The notes: a model not told the origin generated them from the letters alone. A stretch of 64,000 bases of DNA from DATFDN01 sp963767645 (GCA_963767645.1 CAVYEW010000004.1:186001-250000); one strand, 5' to 3'. Positions 1 to 8,778 are shown, counted from the stretch's first letter. Translations and numbers: made by a program.

Positions 1-405
1 GGCGAGGTCCGGCAGCTCGAGGTCTTCCAGGAACAGATCGACGAACTCGTCGCGGGACAGCGCGAAACGGAAATCATCCTGCCCCTCGCCATCCGGGCTG
101 CCCTCCGAGCCCGATCCGCCGGCGCCGGACGGCGGGCGGGGAATGGTGTCGCCCCGCACGTACTCCTTGTTGCCGGGCAGCAGGTAGTCGCGCGTCCCAC
201 CTGCTTGTCCGCGGCGGAACGAGGCTTCATGCACGCCCTGGGCCGGCAGCGAGACCTCGCCCGCCTCGTCCGCGTCCTTGATGCTCCGGCTGGCGGTGCT
301 CTCATGCACCGCCTTGCGGATTAGCGACTTGGCACGGCGGATGAAGCGCTGCCGGTTGGCGAGGCTCTTACCGCCGGGATTGAGGCGACGGTCGATGATC
401 TGCAT
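1..405 (-). CDS. yeaH: YeaH/YhbH family DUF444 protein, 3' part missing
   Basis: Partial gene that runs off the left window edge. The visible N-terminal 135 residues open with MQIIDRRLNPGGKSLANRQR and continue with RRAKSLIRKAV, the signature start of the DUF444 (YeaH/YhbH) family, followed by a glycine/serine-rich acidic segment and RDYLLPGNKEYVRGD. Members have a von Willebrand-like domain and are almost always encoded directly behind the PrkA kinase, as here (37-bp gap, same strand), so the two are probably cotranscribed. In enterobacteria the pair is linked to nitrogen starvation and stress responses; the biochemical role is not settled. The start ATG is clear. Confidence 0.93.
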   Translation of the reverse strand, partial: MQIIDRRLNPGGKSLANRQRFIRRAKSLIRKAVHESTASRSIKDADEAGEVSLPAQGVHEASFRRGQAGGTRDYLLPGNKEYVRGDTIPRPPSGAGGSGSEGSPDGEGQDDFRFALSRDEFVDLFLEDLELPDLA

Positions 406-442
406 TGAACCTGTCCGTCCTCGTTCCTCAAGGGAGCAGGCC

Positions 443-2416
443 TCAGCCGGCCTGCTTGACGCGCATATACCACTCAACCAGCCGTCGGACCTGCCGCTCC
501 GTATAGCCCCGTTCGGCCATGCGATTCACGAAATCCTCGTGCTTCTTCTCGGTGTCGCTGTCCTTCTTCGAGCCGAAGCTGATCACCGGTAGCAGTTCCT
601 CCACCTGGGAGAACATACGCCGCTCGATCACCTCCCGGATCTTCTCGTAGCTGGTCCAGGACGGATTCTTGCCGGCGTTCTGCGCCCGCGCCCGCAGCGA
701 GAACTTGACCACCTCATTGCGGAAATCCTTCGGATTCGCGATCCCGGCCGGCTTCTCGATCTTGGTCAGCTCCTGGTTCAGCAGCTCCCGATTGAGAAGC
801 TGTCCGGTATCCGGGTCCTTGTAGTCCTGGTCCTCGATCCAGGCATCGGCGTAGGCGACGTAGCGGTCGAACAGGTTCTGGCCGTAGTCGTTGTACAACT
901 CGAGATACGCCTTCTGGATCTCGTTGCCGATGAACTCGGCGTAGCGCGGGGCGAGTTCGCCCTTGATGAACTCCAGGAAGCGCTTCTCGGTCTCGGCCGG
1001 CATCTGCTCGCGCCGGATTGACTGCTCCAGCACATACATCAGATGCACCGGATCGGCGGCGACCTCGATGGTGTCGTGGTTGAAGGTGGCCGCCAGCACC
1101 TTGAAGGCGAAGCGGGTGGAAGCGCCGTCCATCCCTTCATCCACGCCGGCGGCATCGCGGTACTCCTGAAGGCTGCGCGCGCGGGGATCGGTCTCCTTCA
1201 GGCTCTCGCCGTCATAGACCCGCATCTTGGCGTAGACGGTGGAGTTCTCATGGCGCTTCAGCCGCGACAGCACCGAGAACCGGGCTAGCATTTCCAGGGT
1301 CGCCGGAGCACAGGGCGCCTCGGAAAGCTCACTGCCGGCCAGCAGCTTGTCGTAGATCCGGATCTCCTCGGTGACTCGCAGGCAGTACGGGACCTTGATG
1401 ACATAGATCCGGTCGATGAAGGCTTCATTGTTCCGGTTGTTCTTGAAGGTCTGCCACTCCGCCTCGTTGGAGTGGGCGAGGATGATGCCGGAGAACGGGA
1501 TGGCACCGATGTTCTCGGTGCCGATGTAGTTGCCTTCCTGGGTCGCCGTCAGCAAGGGGTGCAGCATCTTGATCGGCGCCTTGAACATCTCGACGAACTC
1601 GAGGATGCCCTGGTTGGCCCGGTTGAGCCCGCCGGAGTAGCTGTAGGCGTCCGGGTCGTTCTGCGCGTGCATCTCCAGCTTGCGGATGTCGACCTTGCCC
1701 ACCAGCGAGGAGATGTCCTGGTTGTTCTCGTCGCCCGGCTCGGTCTTGGCGACGGCGATCTGGCGCAGGCGTGAGGGCAGCAGGCGCTGCACCTTGAATC
1801 GCGAGATGTCGCCGCCGAACTCGTCGAGTCGCTTGAGGCACCACGGGCTCATCAACCCGGTCAGCCGCCGGCGGGGGATGCCATAGCGGTCCTCCAGCAA
1901 GGCGCCCATCTTCTCGGGGTGGAACAGGCCGAGCGGGCTTTCGAACACCGGGCTGAGCTGGTCGCCGGCCTTCAGCACGTAGACCGGATGGACCTCCATC
2001 AGCGCCTTGATGCGCTCGGCCAGCGACGACTTGCCGCCGCCCACCGGGCCGAGCAGGTACATCATCTGCTTGCGCTCTTCGAGCCCCTGGGCGGCGTGAC
2101 GCAGGAAGCCGACGATCCGCTCGATCGTCTCCTCCATGCCGTAGAACTCGTCGAACGCCGGGTAGACCCGGATCGTCCGGTTCATGAAAATCCGGCCGAG
2201 TCGCGCGTCCTTGGACGTGTCGACCATCTCGGGCTCGCCGATGGCCGCCAGCAGCCGCTCGGTGGCGGAGGCGTACATCATCGGGTCCGTCCGACACCCG
2301 GCGAGAAACTCGGCCAGCGTCATCTCCGCTTCGCGGTGCGCCTCATAGCCCCGGACGAAGGCGCTGAAGATGTCGTCGACCGGCTGCATCGGTAGCTCCA
2401 TGCTTGTGGACGCCAC
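443..2416 (-). CDS. prkA: PrkA family serine protein kinase
   Basis: 657 residues, close to the usual 640-650 of PrkA. The N-terminal AAA-type domain carries a clear Walker A (GPVGGGKSS, about residue 125) and the family signature DEFYGMEETIERIV just before it; the PrkA C-terminal domain follows. The start is GTG with a good Shine-Dalgarno (GGTGAGG) about ten bases upstream; in-frame ATGs lie 5 and 9 codons later. PrkA proteins are soluble kinases or AAA proteases tied to starvation, sporulation or carbon limitation depending on the host. It is followed by the DUF444 gene, the conserved partner. Nothing is broken in the sequence. Confidence 0.97.
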   Translation of the reverse strand: MASTSMELPMQPVDDIFSAFVRGYEAHREAEMTLAEFLAGCRTDPMMYASATERLLAAIGEPEMVDTSKDARLGRIFMNRTIRVYPAFDEFYGMEETIERIVGFLRHAAQGLEERKQMMYLLGPVGGGKSSLAERIKALMEVHPVYVLKAGDQLSPVFESPLGLFHPEKMGALLEDRYGIPRRRLTGLMSPWCLKRLDEFGGDISRFKVQRLLPSRLRQIAVAKTEPGDENNQDISSLVGKVDIRKLEMHAQNDPDAYSYSGGLNRANQGILEFVEMFKAPIKMLHPLLTATQEGNYIGTENIGAIPFSGIILAHSNEAEWQTFKNNRNNEAFIDRIYVIKVPYCLRVTEEIRIYDKLLAGSELSEAPCAPATLEMLARFSVLSRLKRHENSTVYAKMRVYDGESLKETDPRARSLQEYRDAAGVDEGMDGASTRFAFKVLAATFNHDTIEVAADPVHLMYVLEQSIRREQMPAETEKRFLEFIKGELAPRYAEFIGNEIQKAYLELYNDYGQNLFDRYVAYADAWIEDQDYKDPDTGQLLNRELLNQELTKIEKPAGIANPKDFRNEVVKFSLRARAQNAGKNPSWTSYEKIREVIERRMFSQVEELLPVISFGSKKDSDTEKKHEDFVNRMAERGYTERQVRRLVEWYMRVKQAG

Positions 2417-2878
2417 TGTTTACCTCACCATAAGATGGGGATGAACGTAGCCGACCCTGCCCGCGTCGCGGTAAGTTTTTCTTCTCCGACGGGCACCGAA
2501 GTGTACGGCCTGGCACCCTGACCACTCGACCATCAAGGCCTCCTGCGGAGATACTTGGACGATACCCCCCGCTTGCAAGATGAACGGAAGCAGCGTGGAA
2601 ATTCTGTGGCGAATCGACGCCAATTGCGGGTGATCGAAGCCACACTGGGAGAGCGGTTTCGCCACACCCGAACGCAGCCGACTTCTGGAGCCCTGCGCGA
2701 CGGAACGGAATCTCGCCACATGGCAGAATCTCATTGTCCGTAACGCGCCAAGCAAGTCACGATCGTGGCACAACCAGAGACCGCAATGCAAGAACAAACA
2801 AGGAATGTGGAGCCGGGCGGCGGCTGGTCGGACCAAGATCCGCAGGGAACGGAAGGACCTTCTCGTCAAGAGAAAGAG
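2417..2878. other. Non-coding stretch between prkA and the left end of the integrated element
   Basis: About 460 bases without a convincing gene. It must hold the prkA promoter on the minus strand; I see only the prkA ribosome binding site near 2423-2429. The short open frames here lack codon bias and recognisable domains. Confidence 0.6.
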
Positions 2879-2927
2879 TGGCGGACCCGACACAATTCGA
2901 ACGTGCGACCTTCGCCTTCGGAGGGCG
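2879..2927 (-). repeat. Left attachment repeat, partial tRNA-Arg copy
   Basis: Forty-nine bases matching the right-end tRNA gene from the encoded CCA end through the T arm, variable loop and 3' anticodon arm up to the anticodon loop. The only difference is one missing G in the T arm region. It has no 5' half and cannot make a tRNA. It is the duplicated att core left by integrase-mediated recombination. Confidence 0.9.
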
Positions 2928-3040
2928 CTCCCAACGGGTTGCGTCAGTTTGCTAGGCTTTTTCCGAACCTGCATCAGCCGGCTTCCAAGGCCGGTTTGCG
3001 ATTGACGACCTTCGCCTACGTTTGCGACAATTTGCCCGAA

Positions 3041-3063
3041 CCTGCTAGCTATGTGTTTGCTAG
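3041..3063 (+). repeat. 23-bp direct repeat, left copy
   Basis: Identical over 23 bp to a copy at 22386-22408 just inside the right end, in the same orientation. It contains the core GCTAGCTATGTGTTTGCTAG. Its position close inside both element ends suggests integrase arm sites or a shared regulatory site; this is inference. Confidence 0.7.
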
Positions 3064-3081
3064 CTGAGCTAGCTAGCAAAC
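3055..3081 (+). promoter_or_regulatory. Palindrome upstream of the integrase gene
   Basis: Perfect inverted repeat with 11-bp arms (GTTTGCTAGCT and AGCTAGCAAAC) and a 5-bp centre, ending 13 bp before the integrase start codon. It overlaps the 23-bp end repeat. The position fits an operator or an integrase or excisionase binding site; no homologous site is known to me. Confidence 0.6.
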
Positions 3082-3094
3082 CGGGAGCGCAACG

Positions 3095-4372
3095 GTGGCG
3101 ACGGAGCGGCGGCGGATCACACTGCGGGAGGTGCGCGATCTCGCCCCCGGTTCCGTCCTCTGGGACACCGCCGTTCCCGGATTTTGCGCCCGTCGCCAGC
3201 GATCCGAGGCGGTGGCCTATGTGCTGGCCTACCGGACGGCGGACGGGCGCCAGCGGTGGCAGACCATCGGCCGGCACGGGGCGCCCTGGACCCCCAATTC
3301 GGCGCGGGAAGAGGCCCGCCGGCTGCTCGGGGAGGTGGCGCGGGGCACCGATCCAATGGCCGAGAAGCAGGCCCGGCGCCGGGCCGCGACGGTGGCGGAG
3401 CTGTGCCACCGGTACTGGGCGGATGCCGAGGCTGGCACCTTGATGACCCGGAGGCGCGCGCCGAAGAAGGCGAGCACGCTCTCTTCCGACAAGGGCCGAA
3501 TCGAGCGGCACATCCAGCCGCTGCTCGGCCGCATGAAGGTCGCCGCCGTCACCTCCGCGGACATCGAGGCGTTCATGCGCGCGGTGGCGGAAGGCAAGAC
3601 GGCGGCGCGGGCGCGGACGGGCCGGAGGCGAGGGCTGTCGAACGTGCGTGGAGGACGGGGCGTCGCGTCGCGCACGGTGGGGCTGCTTGGCGGGATTTTC
3701 ACCTACGCCGTCCGCAACCGGATGCGCCCTGATAATCCAGTCCATGGCGTGACCCGCCCCGCCGATGGGCGTCGCGAGCGGCGGCTGAGCGACGACGAGT
3801 ATGCCGCGCTGGGAGCGGCGCTGCGGGAGGCCGAGCGGCAAGAGGTATGGCCCGCCGCCGTCGCCTGCGCCCGCTTCCTCGCCCTCACCGGCTGGCGCAG
3901 CGGGGAGGCGCTGTCGCTGCGCTGGATCGAGGTGGACCTGGCGCGGCGGACCGTGCGCTTGGGCGACACCAAGACCGGCGCGAGTACCCGCCCGTTGTCC
4001 CACGCCGCCTGCACCGTGGTGCAAGAGCTGGCCCGGACCGGCCCGCTAGTGTTCCCGCCGACACGCGGCGACGGGCGCATGACCGGCTTCCGCAAGCTGT
4101 GGGACCGGATGGCCCGGCTGGGCGGGCTGGCGCCGGACCTGACCCCCCACGTCCTACGCCACTCATTCACCAGTCTCGCCGCTGATCTCGGCTATTCCGA
4201 GCCGACCATCGCTGCGCTGATCGGCCACAAGGGGCACAGCATCACCTCGCGCTACATCCACAGCGCCGACGCCGTGCTGCTGGCGGCGGCCGACGCGGTG
4301 GCGAAGGAGACGATGGCCCGCATGGGCGACGCGATGCCCCCGGCCGAGGTGGTCCCGCTGCGGCGGGCGTGA
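3095..4372 (+). CDS. Tyrosine recombinase (site-specific integrase)
   Basis: 425 residues. The N-terminal arm-binding domain has the DUF4102-like start (LREVRDLAPGSVLWDTAVPGF), a core-binding domain follows, and the catalytic domain carries the expected residues: Arg in TGWRSGEALSLRW (about 287), HVLRHSF (about 374-380), and GHKGHSITSRYIH with the nucleophilic Tyr near 404. The start is GTG with GGGAG a few bases upstream. It lies next to the partial tRNA repeat and, by position, integrates and excises the element at the 3' end of tRNA-Arg. A palindrome just upstream may regulate it. All catalytic motifs look intact. Confidence 0.96.
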   Translation: MATERRRITLREVRDLAPGSVLWDTAVPGFCARRQRSEAVAYVLAYRTADGRQRWQTIGRHGAPWTPNSAREEARRLLGEVARGTDPMAEKQARRRAATVAELCHRYWADAEAGTLMTRRRAPKKASTLSSDKGRIERHIQPLLGRMKVAAVTSADIEAFMRAVAEGKTAARARTGRRRGLSNVRGGRGVASRTVGLLGGIFTYAVRNRMRPDNPVHGVTRPADGRRERRLSDDEYAALGAALREAERQEVWPAAVACARFLALTGWRSGEALSLRWIEVDLARRTVRLGDTKTGASTRPLSHAACTVVQELARTGPLVFPPTRGDGRMTGFRKLWDRMARLGGLAPDLTPHVLRHSFTSLAADLGYSEPTIAALIGHKGHSITSRYIHSADAVLLAAADAVAKETMARMGDAMPPAEVVPLRRA

Positions 4373-4480
4373 TGCCCGGCTATAATCCAATTCGGCGGGG
4401 CTAGGCTGATCCCCAAATCCCCGGTTCTCCGCACGGGCTGCTCCGCCGATCCTTCCTGCGGAGGTGGTGGAGAGCCAGCG

Positions 4481-5119
4481 TTGAACGCACAAACGGAGGC
4501 GACCGGGGAGCCGGCGCCCATCACCCGCGAATCGCTTCGCGCCCTTTTCGAGCAGCACGGCATCGTCAAGGGACCGCACCGGCTTCCCTCTCTGGAGGGG
4601 TTCGATGAACTGGACCGTGAGGCGAATCGGATTCGAGAATGGGTGGAGGACTGGCGCCGGTGCCGCGAGCATGAGCGTGACTGCGTTTCTCTGACGAATC
4701 TCCTGAAGCTTATCGCCGAGATTCTGCCTGATGTTGCTGAGCGCCGACGCGCCATGCTCTCGTGGGCTGAAGAAGAGGATAACGGCCTTGCCAGCGAAGT
4801 GAGGGCTGATGTTGAGGCCGTACAGTTTCTTGCCCATGGGGTGAATAGGGTCCGCTCACGCCCTTTCCTCCGGCGGCGGTCATCCAACACCTTCCAGATT
4901 GAGGGATGGCACGACTTCGCTGGCGAGCTCGCCAACGCATTCCGATACGCGATGTGCTTCACCAATCCCGGCTTGCCACTCCGCAACGGGGATGACGGTC
5001 CGGTGGCGCGCTTCCTGGCCGCTATCATCCCGCTGATTACGGGCGAGGCCCCGACACCGGTGGCCGTCGCCCGGCACCTGCAACGGGCGAGCAGAACCGG
5101 GAGCAACAACCGAAAGTAG
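4481..5119 (+). CDS. Hypothetical protein of integrative elements
   Basis: 212 residues starting from TTG, supported by a GGAGGTGG-type ribosome site about 12 bases upstream; no better in-frame start is present. It is mostly charged and probably helical, with no signal peptide or membrane segment, and includes a basic stretch RSRPFLRRRSS near residue 125. I do not recognise a domain. Its place between the integrase and the AlpA-like regulator is typical of unknown accessory genes in alphaproteobacterial islands. Confidence 0.7.
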   Translation: MNAQTEATGEPAPITRESLRALFEQHGIVKGPHRLPSLEGFDELDREANRIREWVEDWRRCREHERDCVSLTNLLKLIAEILPDVAERRRAMLSWAEEEDNGLASEVRADVEAVQFLAHGVNRVRSRPFLRRRSSNTFQIEGWHDFAGELANAFRYAMCFTNPGLPLRNGDDGPVARFLAAIIPLITGEAPTPVAVARHLQRASRTGSNNRK

Positions 5120-5122
5120 TGC

Positions 5123-5136
5123 TGTTGCTAGCAACA
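5123..5136 (+). promoter_or_regulatory. 14-bp perfect palindrome with flanking half sites
   Basis: TGTTGCTAGCAACA is its own reverse complement. Further GAGCAACA (5101-5108) and TGTTGCTC (5151-5158) motifs form an outer inverted pair around it. It precedes the AlpA-like regulator by about 90 bp, so it may be an operator. There is no poly-T, so it does not look like a terminator. Confidence 0.5.
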
Positions 5137-5223
5137 TCCACCTTCCGTTCTGTTGCTCCTTCTCAGAGGAAACCCGCGCCGCTTAGTTCGCGGCCATCAC
5201 AAATCGACAATTGAGAGCGATTG

Positions 5224-5478
5224 ATGGCCACTTCCATTCCCGATGATCCCGACGCCAAGCTGCGGCGGAAGCAGGTCGCGGCGGCGCTGACGGAACTCGG
5301 CTTCCCGACTGCCGAGGCGACCTTGGCCACCAAGGCGGTGCGCGGAGGCGGCCCGCCCTACCGCCTGTTCGGCCGCATCCCCCTCTATCGCTGGGGTGAC
5401 GTACTCGCCTGGGCGGAAGGGAAGCTGAGCCCGCCCCGGCACAGCAGTTCGGAAGGCGACGCCCACGCAAGCGTGTGA
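5224..5478 (+). CDS. AlpA/excisionase-like small DNA-binding protein
   Basis: 84 residues. LRRKQVAAALTELGFPTAEATLATKAVRGGGPPYRLFGRIPLYRWGDVLAWAE-type sequence fits a winged-helix MerR/AlpA fold: a helix-turn-helix that reads two helices, then a wing with the conserved PPYRLFGRIPLYRWGD pattern. Such proteins act as excisionases or as activators of the integrase or replication operon in islands. A TTG codon directly precedes the ATG used here. It heads the run of replication-type genes. Confidence 0.75.
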   Translation: MATSIPDDPDAKLRRKQVAAALTELGFPTAEATLATKAVRGGGPPYRLFGRIPLYRWGDVLAWAEGKLSPPRHSSSEGDAHASV

Positions 5479-5723
5479 AGAAAAACCGCCGGCCCCGAAG
5501 GCTCGGAACCAGCGGCCAATCGTCCTCTCTGATGCACGGGCAAGCTAGGAGGTTGGCGCGGCGGGAACCAGAATGTGGCCGGCTCCGCAAAGCCATGCCA
5601 ATGCACGTCACCGCGACCGTCCGCGCCCCTGCCGGCCCGCGCGCCGTCTGGCCTCGGCCGATGATCCGCGCAGCCATCATCGAGGCACGCCCATGCCTTC
5701 CAGCGCCGAGGAGGGCAGCGGCT

Positions 5724-6134
5724 ATGCTTGATGACCCCCCTGACTACATCGCCTTGTTGCCGCCCGGCGCCTCTCGGCGCTGGCCCGGCTTTCCGTTCCT
5801 GTTGCTGCTGATCCCCGACGGCCGCGACGCCGCCTCGATCCTGAACGAGCCCGGCTTCTGCGCCGTCTACCTGATCGAGCCGGACGCGGTGAGCGAGGCC
5901 CTGAACAGCGACGCGCTCGCGGCCTATCTCGCCTGCAAAGTGCCGTTGCGGGTCTATGCCCGTCTCGCCCGTGACCTTCGCCCCTTCCTGCGGCGGCGCG
6001 AGGCCATGCGGGCGCGCGGCTATCGGATGGAGGTGGGCGATGAACGCGCCCGACCTCGCCGCCCGGCTCGGCCTGCACCACGCCGGCCGCGCGTGGTGCG
6101 GGCGCTGCCCGGCCTGCGACTACGATGCGTTTAA
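5724..6134 (+). CDS. Hypothetical protein, 3' end overlaps the primase-like gene
   Basis: 136 residues if started at the ATG with a good ribosome site (GAGGAGGG about 9 bases upstream); the frame stays open further upstream but without coding character. The core LLLLIPDGRDAASILNEPGFCAVYLIEPDAVSEALNSDALAAYLACKVPLRVYARLARDLRPFLRRR region looks like a real small globular protein. The last 30 residues are arginine/proline rich and overlap the next gene in another frame by 95 bases, so they may be a chance extension. Function unknown. Confidence 0.6.
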   Translation: MLDDPPDYIALLPPGASRRWPGFPFLLLLIPDGRDAASILNEPGFCAVYLIEPDAVSEALNSDALAAYLACKVPLRVYARLARDLRPFLRRREAMRARGYRMEVGDERARPRRPARPAPRRPRVVRALPGLRLRCV

Positions 6135-6918
6135 CGTCCGGGCGGGGCGCCTCGATCGCGCCCTGCTGTGGTGCGCCAATGGCTGCTCCCAACAAGAGCT
6201 GCGCGACGCCGTGCGCCGTCTCGTCGGCGGCTATTGGACCCCGCCCGAGCGAGCGGACATGCAAGCGGAAGCCGAGGCCAGGAGGCGCAAGCAGGAGGCC
6301 GCGCTGCGCTTGTGGAAGGGCAGCGAACCGGCGCTGGGGACGCTGGTGCAAGGCTACGGGATCGCCCGTGGGCTGCCAGATCTCGCTCACTCCGCCGCGC
6401 TGCGCTTCCGCCGCGACTGCCCGCACCCGGACGGCGGCAAGCTGCCGGCGATGGTGGCGCTGGTGATGGACCCGGCCGGCGCACCGATCGCGGTGCATCG
6501 CACGTATCTGCGCCGCGACGGCACTGGCAAGGCGGATATAGAGCGCCCCAAGGCTTCGCTCGGCCCGGTCGGGGGCGGCGCCGTCCGCCTCGATCCGCTC
6601 GCCCCCGAGCTGGTCATCGGCGAGGGAATCGAAAGCAGCGCCAGCGCCGGCCGGATACTCGGCCTGCCGGCATGGGCTGCCCTCTCCGCCGGCAATCTCG
6701 CGAATGGCTTGGTTCTGCCGCCCGAGGTGCGCTCCGTGGTGATCGCGGCGGACCATGACTTGGTGGACGCCAACGCACGGTGCCCCGGACCCGACGCGGC
6801 GGAGGCTGCCGCGCGACGCTGGGAAGCGGAGGGGAGGGCGGTGCGCGTCATCCTTCCCGACCTGCCTGGTTCCGATTTCAACGATGTGCTGCGCGCGCGG
6901 AAGGCTCCACATGCCTGA
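6040..6918 (+). CDS. Toprim-domain primase-like protein
   Basis: 292 residues with GGAGGTGG directly upstream. The N-terminus has a zinc-ribbon pattern (WCGRCPACDYDAF with WCANGC about 25 residues later), as in primases. The C-terminal half has toprim motifs: LVIGEGIESSASA (catalytic Glu near 193) and VVIAADHD (Asp-x-Asp near 230). It resembles the DUF7146/toprim proteins of phages and integrative elements that prime or support element replication. It overlaps the DUF3987 gene by 8 bases, so the two are translationally coupled. Confidence 0.88.
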   Translation: MNAPDLAARLGLHHAGRAWCGRCPACDYDAFNVRAGRLDRALLWCANGCSQQELRDAVRRLVGGYWTPPERADMQAEAEARRRKQEAALRLWKGSEPALGTLVQGYGIARGLPDLAHSAALRFRRDCPHPDGGKLPAMVALVMDPAGAPIAVHRTYLRRDGTGKADIERPKASLGPVGGGAVRLDPLAPELVIGEGIESSASAGRILGLPAWAALSAGNLANGLVLPPEVRSVVIAADHDLVDANARCPGPDAAEAAARRWEAEGRAVRVILPDLPGSDFNDVLRARKAPHA

Positions 6919-8413
6919 CGCGGGCGGCTATTCGGAAATCGACCTATCGGCATGGCCCGAGCCGGATCTGAGCGTGCTCCTGCAACGCCGCCCGCCCCCG
7001 GAGCTGCCATTGGAAGTGTTCGGCGCTGAGTGGAAGGGCTGGATCGAGGGCGCGGCGCGGGCAGCCGCCTGCCCGCCCGATTACGTCGCGGCGCCGCTGC
7101 TGGCAAGCGCGTCCGCTCTGATCGGCAACGCCCGCTGGGCGCGAGCGACGCCGGGATGGGCGGAGCCACCGCATCTATGGTGCGGCGCAGTGGGGGATTC
7201 GGGCGGCGGCAAGTCGCCCGGCTCCGACGCACTGATGCGCGACGTGCTGCCGGTCCTGGAAGGGCGCATGAGCGTGGATTTTCCGGAGCGGCTACGCGCT
7301 TGGAAAGCGGCGGTGGAGGCGCACGCGGCGGCCGTCGAACAGTGGAAGGCCGGTGTTCGGGAGGCGCGGAAGAAGAACACCCCCGCGCCGCTGCCGCCGA
7401 TCGAGACTGCCCTTGCCGAGCCGCAAGCACCCCGGTTGCGGCAGCATGACGTAACCATTGAGAAGGTGGCGGACTTGCTTGCCGGCGCCGCGCCCAAAGG
7501 CTTGCTCGTGGTGCGCGACGAGCTGGCGGGCTGGCTGCACGGCATGACCAGCTACAACGACGCCGGTCGGGCGTTCTGGATCGAGGCGTATGGCGGCCGC
7601 CCGTATCGCGTAGAGCGAAAGAACTCGCCGCAGCCGATCGAGGTGCCACGCCTAGCCGTGGCGGTGACGGGTGGAACACAGCCCGAGAAGCTGGCGGACT
7701 TGTTCAAGGACGCCGACGACGGCTTGCTCGCCCGCTTCTGCTGGTTCTGGCCGGAGCCGGTGCCGTTCGCGCTGGGGCGCGACACGCCCGCGACCGGCTG
7801 GGCAACGGATGCGCTCGATCGGCTCCGCTTGCTCGATCTTTCGCCGGGTGCCGCCCCGGAAGAGCACCCCCGCCCGGTCATGGTGCCGCTGGCGGGAGGC
7901 TCGCTGACCGGGATAGAAGCGTTCGCGCGCGAGATGCAGGACCGCCAGCGCGAGGCTAGCGGGCTGATGCGCTCGGCCTATGGGAAAGCCCGTGGCACGG
8001 CGTTGCGGCTGGCGCTGGTGCTGGAATGCCTGTGGTGGTGCGCGCGTCCCGCGTTCGCGGCGCTCCCGGCGATCATTTCCGATGACGCCTTTCTCGGTGC
8101 CGCGATGCTGACGGCGGACTACCTTATGCCGATGGCGGAGCGGGTCTATGGCGACGCGGCCACGGCGCCGGCCGATCGGAACGCGGTGACACTGGCGCGA
8201 TGGATCAGGCGGACGCGGCCCAAGAAGGTGCATGTCCGCGAGCTGCAACGCGAGGCACGGCTGCCCGGCCTAGCCACGGCGGAGGCCATCCATGCGGCCT
8301 GCGGGGTGCTGGCCGAGGCGAGTTGGCTGCGCGCTCCGACGCCCGGCGGTTTCCAGAAGCGGACGCGACAGGCTTACGCGGTCAATCCGGCGCTGCAAGG
8401 CGATCCGCCATGA
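6911..8413 (+). CDS. DUF3987 P-loop ATPase (helicase-like replication protein)
   Basis: 500 residues. A Walker A motif (GDSGGGKS, residues 95-102) and a likely Walker B segment (GLLVVRDELAGWL, about 195) belong to the DUF3987 family, which replaces a replicative helicase in many phage and island replication modules, usually beside a toprim protein as here. The start ATG lies within the end of the toprim gene. A long insert between the two Walker motifs is helical and charged. It ends in ATGA overlap with the next gene. Confidence 0.88.
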   Translation: MPDAGGYSEIDLSAWPEPDLSVLLQRRPPPELPLEVFGAEWKGWIEGAARAAACPPDYVAAPLLASASALIGNARWARATPGWAEPPHLWCGAVGDSGGGKSPGSDALMRDVLPVLEGRMSVDFPERLRAWKAAVEAHAAAVEQWKAGVREARKKNTPAPLPPIETALAEPQAPRLRQHDVTIEKVADLLAGAAPKGLLVVRDELAGWLHGMTSYNDAGRAFWIEAYGGRPYRVERKNSPQPIEVPRLAVAVTGGTQPEKLADLFKDADDGLLARFCWFWPEPVPFALGRDTPATGWATDALDRLRLLDLSPGAAPEEHPRPVMVPLAGGSLTGIEAFAREMQDRQREASGLMRSAYGKARGTALRLALVLECLWWCARPAFAALPAIISDDAFLGAAMLTADYLMPMAERVYGDAATAPADRNAVTLARWIRRTRPKKVHVRELQREARLPGLATAEAIHAACGVLAEASWLRAPTPGGFQKRTRQAYAVNPALQGDPP

Positions 8414-8778
8414 GCCGCTGGGCCGAGGCGTTCCGAGCCGTCCTCGCGTCCAAGGCTGACACTGTTGACACAGTGGACACCATAGCGCCGGAGCGGGGGG
8501 AGGCCGGGCACAGTGTCAACAGAGTCAACAGTGTCATGCCGGGAAGGGATAGCGGAGGCGGTTCGGCGGCGGGTCTGACGATGGCGCATGGAGTGCATCC
8601 CGCGCCTCGCGAGCCCCGCCCCTGGTCCTATCCACTCACCTTGCCCGAGCCGGGCGACTGGTGCGCGTGCTGCAAGGGGCATCGGTTCTGGACCCGTGAA
8701 GCCAATCCCGGCTGGCGGTGCTGGACCTGCCACCCGCCGGTGCCCGACTGGCCCGACGTGCGGGATCTGCGGACGTGA
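8410..8778 (+). CDS. Small zinc-ribbon protein with repeated DTVDT segment
   Basis: 122 residues. Near the C-terminus WCACCKGHRFW and WRCWTCHPP give a four-cysteine zinc ribbon. The N-terminal part contains DTVDTVDT and SVNRVNSV, encoded by an inverted DNA repeat. It sits between the DUF3987 gene (ATGA overlap) and the next zinc-ribbon gene (GTGA overlap), so it is part of the replication operon. Role unknown; a DNA-binding accessory to replication is a guess from context. Confidence 0.72.
   Translation: MSRWAEAFRAVLASKADTVDTVDTIAPERGEAGHSVNRVNSVMPGRDSGGGSAAGLTMAHGVHPAPREPRPWSYPLTLPEPGDWCACCKGHRFWTREANPGWRCWTCHPPVPDWPDVRDLRT
8458..8535 (+). repeat. Inverted GTTGAC/GTCAAC repeat inside a coding region
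   Basis: GACACTGTTGAC at 8458-8469 is perfectly complementary to GTCAACAGTGTC at 8524-8535, and a second, slightly imperfect pair lies between them. The repeat can fold into a long hairpin in DNA or mRNA and encodes the DTVDT and SVNRVNSV stretches. Confidence 0.7.
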
